From Candidatus Wallbacteria bacterium (GTDB lineage: Bacteria; Muiribacteriota; JAQTZZ01), in NCBI GenBank assembly GCA_028711905.1, contig JAQTRI010000243.1, positions 1 through 5,895 of the forward strand: DNA of 5,895 nt, written 5' to 3'. This document shows, in pieces, positions 1 through 3,207 of the stretch. Under the pieces are notes generated by a model. The model saw only the letters and a list, made by a program, of their open reading frames with translations. It searched no databases and was not told the DNA's origin. Position numbers and translations under genes: made by a program. The number at the start of each line of letters is the position of its first letter. Within the stretch, counting starts at the first letter, position 1.

Positions 1-255
1 ACACTTCCCCGCGTCACTGAAATGCTCAACGATGAAAGCCCGCGGGTTCGGGCCAATGCTGCCAGGTTCATTTCCGGGGGGAATCTGGAAAGCAACCTGT
101 CGGTATTGGCGAAAATGGTGGAATCTGATGACCTGCACCAGGTCAGATGCGCCAAATTCGCCCTGTTCTGGATCCGTGATGAACGGGCCAGGAACTTGGT
201 GACAAGAGCCTGCGAGATTCTCGGCGAACCTCTGTCGCCTGATGCGGAGGACTGA
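1..255 (+). CDS. HEAT-repeat protein, C-terminal fragment
   Basis: The frame is open from base 1 to a TGA at 253-255, giving 84 visible residues; the start lies outside the window. The segment LNDESPRVRANAARFI (about residues 9-24) has the HEAT-repeat pattern of a Leu/Asp turn followed by VRxxAA. A second, weaker helical pair follows, with VRCAKFALFWI at about residues 49-59. HEAT repeats form alpha-solenoids used for protein-protein contact; no catalytic residues are visible and the partner cannot be told. The tail (EPLSPDAED) is short, acidic and probably disordered, as expected for a natural C-terminus. It converges on the minus-strand lipoprotein ORF with only 7 bp between the stop codons and no clear terminator hairpin. 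Certain: the open frame. Likely: the HEAT fold. Unknown: total length and role. Confidence 0.75.
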   Translation, partial: TLPRVTEMLNDESPRVRANAARFISGGNLESNLSVLAKMVESDDLHQVRCAKFALFWIRDERARNLVTRACEILGEPLSPDAED

Positions 256-262
256 ATCCCGG

Positions 263-445
263 TTACATCGGTGAATCCGGCCACTCCAGGCTGACCTGCA
301 CTTTCCCCCGGGGTGTAGCAGAGGACGATCCACCCCCACTCATCCCTTCCGAAACGCCGCTTCCACCCCCGCCGCAACCGGGTGTTGACAGAAGGGCCAT
401 CGCTACCATCAAACCACAGAGAAAAAACATGACTTTTGTTCTCAT
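263..445 (-). CDS. Small Gly/Ser-rich lipoprotein, possibly truncated
   Basis: This is a 60-residue ORF. It has a short basic N-region (MRTK), a hydrophobic stretch at residues 5-19 and then STPGC with Cys24, a lipoprotein signal-peptide layout with an imperfect lipobox (T-P-G-C rather than L-A-G-C). After Cys24 comes a Gly/Ser linker (residues 25-43), typical of a tether next to a lipidated Cys. The last residues, GKVQVSLEWPDSPM, read like the first strand of a beta-rich domain that then stops, so the gene may be the 5' remnant of a longer lipoprotein. ATG 445 is preferred because it keeps the basic N-region; there is no clear Shine-Dalgarno before it. It lies 49 bp after the phosphatase gene and could be its last operon member. 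Expected location: membrane-anchored, outside the cytoplasm. No function can be assigned, and a chance ORF is possible though the signal peptide argues against it. Confidence 0.6.
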   Translation of the reverse strand: MRTKVMFFLCGLMVAMALLSTPGCGGGGSGVSEGMSGGGSSSATPRGKVQVSLEWPDSPM

Positions 446-494
446 AAGAGAACCATCGGCACAGTGAACCCATGGAATAGCCCTGAATTAAGAC

Positions 495-1142
495 TCAGCA
501 GGATCCTTTTTCGACAAACTTCCACTTTTCGAAAAAATTGCCGCTTGTAACAAGGTGGGGTGATTGATTGACCTTTTTCACAATGAAAGTGTCACTGTAT
601 TCGAGCACGGTAAAAGCTGTGTTCTCATGCCTGTGCTGCCAGACATTGTTCAAAGATTCGTTCAGTATTCCGCAGAGCAGCAGCCCGATCACTCCACCAT
701 GGGTGAAAACAGCAGCACTGTTAAATTCTCTGTTCCTGCACATTTCTTCGATAAAACTGAAAGCACGCGCCTGAACATCGAAAAGGCTTTCCGCGCCTTC
801 AATTTTAAGCAGAAGCGGACTGTGCTTCCACATTTCCCACATTTCGCTCTGTGCTATCAGTTCATCGACCTGGCGCCCCTCCCACACACCGAGGTGCATT
901 TCACGCAGCGATTCAGTGACGACATCCAAAGAACCGCAAACGATTTCGGCAGTCTTTCGCGCGCGGGTTAAATCGCTGCTTGCGACAATATCGAACTCAA
1001 TCCGGTTTTTTCTGAAGAACGCAGCCAGTTCGAAAGCCTGTTTCTCGCCTTCAGGCGACAAAGGAAAATCCTGATGACCCTGCACAATGCCCTGGTCATT
1101 CGCTGTCGAAAGTCCATGGCGGATGAGATAGATTGTTTTCAT
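495..1142 (-). CDS. Histidine phosphatase family protein (phosphoglycerate mutase-like, PhoE/GpmB/CobC type)
   Basis: The 215-residue protein has the signature of the histidine phosphatase superfamily branch 1, in which a catalytic His is transiently phosphorylated. Visible elements are LIRHG at residues 6-10 (His9 nucleophile, Arg8), Asn15, SSDLTRARKTAEI at 55-67 (phosphate-binding Arg60), Glu81 in REMHLGVWEG as the likely proton donor, and THGG at 147-150 with the second catalytic His148. Length fits small cytosolic phosphatases such as PhoE and alpha-ribazole phosphatase (CobC) rather than true glycolytic mutases, which are longer. The substrate cannot be read from the sequence. ATG 1142 is chosen because it puts RHG at the usual distance from the N-terminus and has CAGGG (minus strand, 8 nt upstream). 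A TTG at 1175, adding 11 residues, directly abuts the upstream stop and is less likely. It lies 33 bp after the membrane-protein gene, so probably cotranscribed. No cobalamin genes are in view, so a CobC role is not supported. Confidence 0.92.
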   Translation of the reverse strand: MKTIYLIRHGLSTANDQGIVQGHQDFPLSPEGEKQAFELAAFFRKNRIEFDIVASSDLTRARKTAEIVCGSLDVVTESLREMHLGVWEGRQVDELIAQSEMWEMWKHSPLLLKIEGAESLFDVQARAFSFIEEMCRNREFNSAAVFTHGGVIGLLLCGILNESLNNVWQHRHENTAFTVLEYSDTFIVKKVNQSPHLVTSGNFFEKWKFVEKGSC

Positions 1143-1175
1143 TTTCCATACCCTGAGTGACCGGTTTTTCGCCAA

Positions 1176-1847
1176 TTATCTCTCAAGCAGCAACTTTCCT
1201 TCTTCGATCTTGAGAGTCCTGATCCTGACATTTCTGATGTCATGCGATTCATTACAGTCACCCTGGGGCGCGAATATGTTGGCCTGCCTGATGAACAACA
1301 TTGCTTCCTTTGGAAGGCTGCGCCCGTTGACATCGATTTTTTCAATACGACCTACTGGTTCCCCTCCGTCAACACTCAGCCCTATTTCCAGATCAGCATT
1401 GAGAAAACGCTTTTTAAAAAACGGTAATCTGGAAAGGGGGAGGCTGATCCTGGCTTTGAAAGAACCGCCTTCAAGATTGATCAGGGCTCCAGCCCCTTCT
1501 GGAAGGTCTGGAAACAGGCCCTGGCGTAAAATATAATCAGCCAGAACATTAACATCCTTTTCAGTAAGAATCAGAACTGATGCAGTATCCTGTCGCACTG
1601 CATTTCGAAAAACTTCAACGCTGTCACGGATCGACAGAAGTTCCTCATCAGTGTATTCAGGCTGTCCAATACTGCCGGGAGTGCCGGAGGTGAAAGAGTT
1701 TATTTCATTGAAACCTTTGCGGAGCAAAAGAAAAGAAAGCAGAAAAAATAATGCAATAACTGCTAAAAATGTCAGACATCCATAAAAAAAACATCCCCGC
1801 TTTTTTTTTTCCGGTAAAGAACGCTCGTCAATAACTTCGCGATCCAT
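1176..1847 (-). CDS. Single-pass membrane-anchored protein of unknown function
   Basis: I do not recognise this 223-residue protein securely. Residues 1-18 are charged and end in a KKKR cluster. Residues 19-42 form one strongly hydrophobic segment, predicting an N-in signal anchor with the rest outside the cytoplasm. A polar linker (about 45-70) leads into a soluble domain. That domain has an LTEKDVNVLADYIL helix (94-107), alternating strands rich in LPL/ISLPLSRLPFF, and VNGRSLPKEAMLFI (173-186). This order (a helix with T-x-x-D-x-N, amphipathic strands, then NGxxLP) loosely recalls YpmS/DUF2140-like anchored domains, but that is only an impression. ATG 1847 is well supported: TTAGGAG (minus strand, bases 1859-1853) lies 5 nt upstream. 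A run of ten A residues in the coding strand (1810-1801) encodes Glu/Lys 13-16 and could permit polymerase slippage. It sits between the Nudix and phosphatase genes with gaps of 31 and 33 bp. Confidence 0.85.
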   Translation of the reverse strand: MDREVIDERSLPEKKKRGCFFYGCLTFLAVIALFFLLSFLLLRKGFNEINSFTSGTPGSIGQPEYTDEELLSIRDSVEVFRNAVRQDTASVLILTEKDVNVLADYILRQGLFPDLPEGAGALINLEGGSFKARISLPLSRLPFFKKRFLNADLEIGLSVDGGEPVGRIEKIDVNGRSLPKEAMLFIRQANIFAPQGDCNESHDIRNVRIRTLKIEEGKLLLER

Positions 1848-1878
1848 TCGCTCTCCTAAGTCCAGGGTCAGGTTAGAA

Positions 1879-2256
1879 CTATTTTTCCTGAAGTTTTTTT
1901 ACAAAAAACTGATCAGCAGGCAGGATATCAAAATGCTTGAGTTCATTGACCTTAACCCAGCTGATTTCCTGGTGAACATTTGGGGTGATGTCACCGCCTG
2001 TCCATTTTACCCGGTATGCCATCAGCTTGATCATGCCTTCACTGGTGCGGTACATGCTTTCGGCAAAAAAGCTTCCCACCTGGACCTGGATATCGAACTC
2101 TTCCATCATTTCCCTGGCTAAACACTGTTCCGGAGTCTCGCCGTCCATGATCTTGCCACCCGGGAATTCCCACATGCCGGCGAATTCCCCCTTGCAGCGT
2201 CTGGCGACAAAAACCCTGTCGCCATCGAACATGATTGCTGCTGTCACATTGAGCAT
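1879..2256 (-). CDS. Nudix hydrolase, MutT-like (8-oxo-dGTP/CTP diphosphatase type)
   Basis: Read from ATG 2256 the protein has 125 residues, the usual size of MutT-type nucleotide diphosphatases. It opens with the family's first strand (LNVTAAIMFDGDRVFVARR), then GMWEFPGG and the Nudix box at residues 34-56: Gly34, Glu40, Arg48, Glu49, Glu52 and Glu53, the Mg-binding helix. The box Gly near its end (EExGU) is Asp55 (EEFDI), a variant I would expect to be tolerated. The C-terminal half (AYRVKWTGGDI, ISWVKVNEL, ILPAD) matches the MutT/CTP pyrophosphohydrolase layout. The likely role is hydrolysis of oxidised or non-canonical nucleoside triphosphates to monophosphate and pyrophosphate in the cytoplasm. 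The start is ambiguous: the frame stays open upstream to ATG 2331 and TTG 2367, adding 25 or 37 residues without family-like sequence. ATG 2256 has only a weak GGGA upstream, while ATG 2331 overlaps the stop of a leader ORF. First gene of the minus-strand run. Confidence 0.93.
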   Translation of the reverse strand: MLNVTAAIMFDGDRVFVARRCKGEFAGMWEFPGGKIMDGETPEQCLAREMMEEFDIQVQVGSFFAESMYRTSEGMIKLMAYRVKWTGGDITPNVHQEISWVKVNELKHFDILPADQFFVKKLQEK

Positions 2257-2327
2257 GATGTCTGTCCCGTAATTTTTTTTTAAGGATAAATCAATTTTGG
2301 TCAGAGTACAAATGTTGGCAGGTATGG

Positions 2328-2372
2328 TCATCGATTGGCCATTGACTTTGAAACCGGAAACACGCAACGCAT
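2328..2372 (-). CDS. Possible 14-codon leader ORF upstream of the Nudix gene
   Basis: ATG 2372 begins a 14-codon ORF (MRCVFPVSKSMANR) ending in TGA at 2330-2328. It is preceded at an 8-nt spacing by TAAGGAG, the best Shine-Dalgarno sequence seen in the window. The TGA overlaps ATG 2331 of the Nudix frame as ATGA, the usual geometry of translational coupling. The peptide has no run of one amino acid that would suggest an attenuator, and I recognise no family. Two readings are possible: a leader peptide that delivers ribosomes to a longer Nudix protein starting at 2331, or the remains of an older start after an indel. The geometry is visible; translation and function are inferred. Confidence 0.3.
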   Translation of the reverse strand: MRCVFPVSKSMANR

Positions 2373-2380
2373 CAGGCCTG

Positions 2381-2387
2381 CTCCTTA
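2381..2387 (-). promoter_or_regulatory. Strong Shine-Dalgarno (TAAGGAG) upstream of the leader ORF
   Basis: On the minus strand these bases read TAAGGAG, a near-perfect complement to the 16S rRNA tail. They lie 8 nt from ATG 2372 and 13 nt from TTG 2367. The spacing favours ATG 2372, which is not in the Nudix frame. That creates the start-site puzzle noted for the Nudix gene. Confidence 0.55.
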
Positions 2388-2403
2388 GGCTCTGATGTCA
2401 TCT

Positions 2404-2443
2404 CTTGTCAATAGCCGGGCGAAGACAAGGTTTCGCCTCTACA
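2404..2443. repeat. Intergenic hairpin resembling a dispersed palindromic repeat
   Basis: GGCGAA (2418-2423) pairs with TTCGCC (2432-2437) around an 8-base loop, and the right arm is followed by TCTACA. The block 2416-2443 resembles a hairpin I recall as dispersed in intergenic DNA of many environmental bacteria, roughly GGGCGA, then ACAAGG, then TCGCCC and CTACA. That recall is unverified. A second stem, CTTGTC (2404-2409) with GACAAG (2424-2429), interlocks with the first. The two stems would either exclude each other or form a pseudoknot. Another CTTGTC lies at 2461-2466. The hairpin stands between divergent genes and has no T-run directly after it, so it is not a convincing terminator. 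Confidence 0.5.
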
Positions 2444-2523
2444 TTGTCATCGCATTACCGCTTGTCCGCATTCCTCGCGTTACCCTCAACCTATAACCCC
2501 TCGCCCACTCCAGCCATCTCACA

Positions 2524-2533
2524 GCTGATCAGC
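2524..2533. other. 10-bp perfect palindrome next to the promoter
   Basis: GCTGATCAGC is an exact palindrome ending two bases before the proposed -35 box of the rightward promoter. This is a position where activators or repressors often bind. Short perfect palindromes also occur by chance and no regulator gene is in view, so an operator role is speculative. Confidence 0.2.
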
Positions 2534-2535
2534 GG

Positions 2536-2564
2536 TTGAATATTCCGCCTGTTCCTGATATATT
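2536..2564 (+). promoter_or_regulatory. Sigma70-type promoter for yedF and the TPR gene
   Basis: The elements are TTGAAT (2536-2541) as the -35 box, a 17-bp spacer, and TATATT (2559-2564) as the -10 box: 4/6 and 5/6 matches to consensus at the optimal spacing. Transcription would start near 2571, leaving a leader of about 50 nt before ATG 2623. It is the best-placed promoter for the two-gene rightward unit; no other comparably good match was seen in the intergenic region. Confidence 0.6.
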
Positions 2565-2622
2565 TTTTTAACATCTGCAGGCGTCACTGTCTGAAGAAAT
2601 TTGTTTTTTTAGCGAAAGGTCA

Positions 2623-3207
2623 ATGAACCGGCTCGAAGCGATGAAACATACCCCAATTGATTTTATCACTTGTGAATCGCCGCTGCTTGATCTGATCAGA
2701 CTCGGCCATATCAAAGGTTTTACCGTGCCTGACCGGGTGATGGCGGAAAACACGGCGGCAGTCCTGGGAAAACTGGGGTTCTGCGCTTCAATCAGTGAGC
2801 GTTCAAGAGGTTTTTATGTTAAAACCAGCTCAGGCGCAGACACCGACCTGTGGCTTCCTGATGAGAACATTCTCAAGGAAGCCTATTTTATTCGCACCCC
2901 CAATCTTGGGGCCGGATGCGATGAACTGGGACTGATACTGCTGGAAAGCCTTTTCTTTTCCATGCAGGCTTCATATCAGAAACCCCAGTACCTGATCTTT
3001 GCCGCATCAGGAGTGAAACTGACTGTTGAAGATTCGCATGTTCTCGCTCTTCTCCAGGAGCTTGAATCCGAATCCGTGGAAATACTGACTTGCAAGACCT
3101 CGCTGGATTTTTACGGGCTGTCCAGCAGCCTGCGAGTCGGTAAAACAGTGGGAATGACGAATATTTATCAGATCTTTCAAAAAGTCGGCAAGGTCATCAC
3201 TCTATGA
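2623..3207 (+). CDS. yedF: YedF-type TusA/DsrE two-domain protein (selenium/sulfur metabolism family), motif-degenerate
   Basis: This 194-residue protein matches the two-domain layout of the selenium metabolism protein YedF. Residues about 10-70 are TusA-like, with Cys17 in CESP where the family usually has CPxP, then AENTAAVLGKLGF and a closing GFYVKTS strand. Residues about 86-194 are DsrE-like: GAGCDELGLILLESLFFSM (96-114), then SGVKLTVEDS (129-138), LESESVEILTCKTSLDFYGL (147-166) and TNIYQIFQKVGKVITL. YedF proteins usually carry CGTC-like residues near position 157; here it is Cys157-Lys-Thr-Ser160, so the second Cys is lost. Family members are thought to carry sulfur or selenium as persulfide/perselenide in the cytoplasm, but the exact role is unsettled. 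ATG 2623 has AAAGG only 3 nt upstream; ATG 2641 is a possible alternative start. Its TGA overlaps the next start (ATGA), so the TPR gene is probably translationally coupled. No selD or selA is in view. Confidence 0.82.
   Translation: MNRLEAMKHTPIDFITCESPLLDLIRLGHIKGFTVPDRVMAENTAAVLGKLGFCASISERSRGFYVKTSSGADTDLWLPDENILKEAYFIRTPNLGAGCDELGLILLESLFFSMQASYQKPQYLIFAASGVKLTVEDSHVLALLQELESESVEILTCKTSLDFYGLSSSLRVGKTVGMTNIYQIFQKVGKVITL

Noticed and set aside
253..281. Repeated TGAATCC(C)GG words at the convergent gene ends
   Set aside because: This is a short direct repeat, not an inverted one. It gives no terminator and is too short to be an attachment site.
564..971. A 135-codon plus-strand ORF overlapping the phosphatase gene
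   Set aside because: It is fully antisense to a gene with clear catalytic motifs, has no recognisable domain and no good ribosome site; a shadow frame.
2406..2411. A perfect TTGACA on the minus strand as a -35 box for the Nudix operon
   Set aside because: No acceptable -10 sequence occurs 16-18 bp downstream (CTAAGG at 17), and the site overlaps the repeat-like stem. The leftward promoter is left unassigned.
2404..2437. Rho-independent terminator
   Set aside because: The hairpin has no T-run directly after either arm and lies upstream of divergent genes rather than after a gene end.
2604..2619. T-run after weak dyad in the yedF leader as a terminator or attenuator
   Set aside because: Only a 3-bp CAG/CTG pairing precedes the T7 run, too weak to form a terminator stem.
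2568..2753. A 61-codon minus-strand ORF across the yedF start
   Set aside because: Antisense to yedF and its leader, no ribosome site or domain. It shares the word IDLSLKK with the untranslated-looking stretch before the Nudix start, but the DNA matches only at about 11 of 16 bases beside T-runs, so I regard this as chance.
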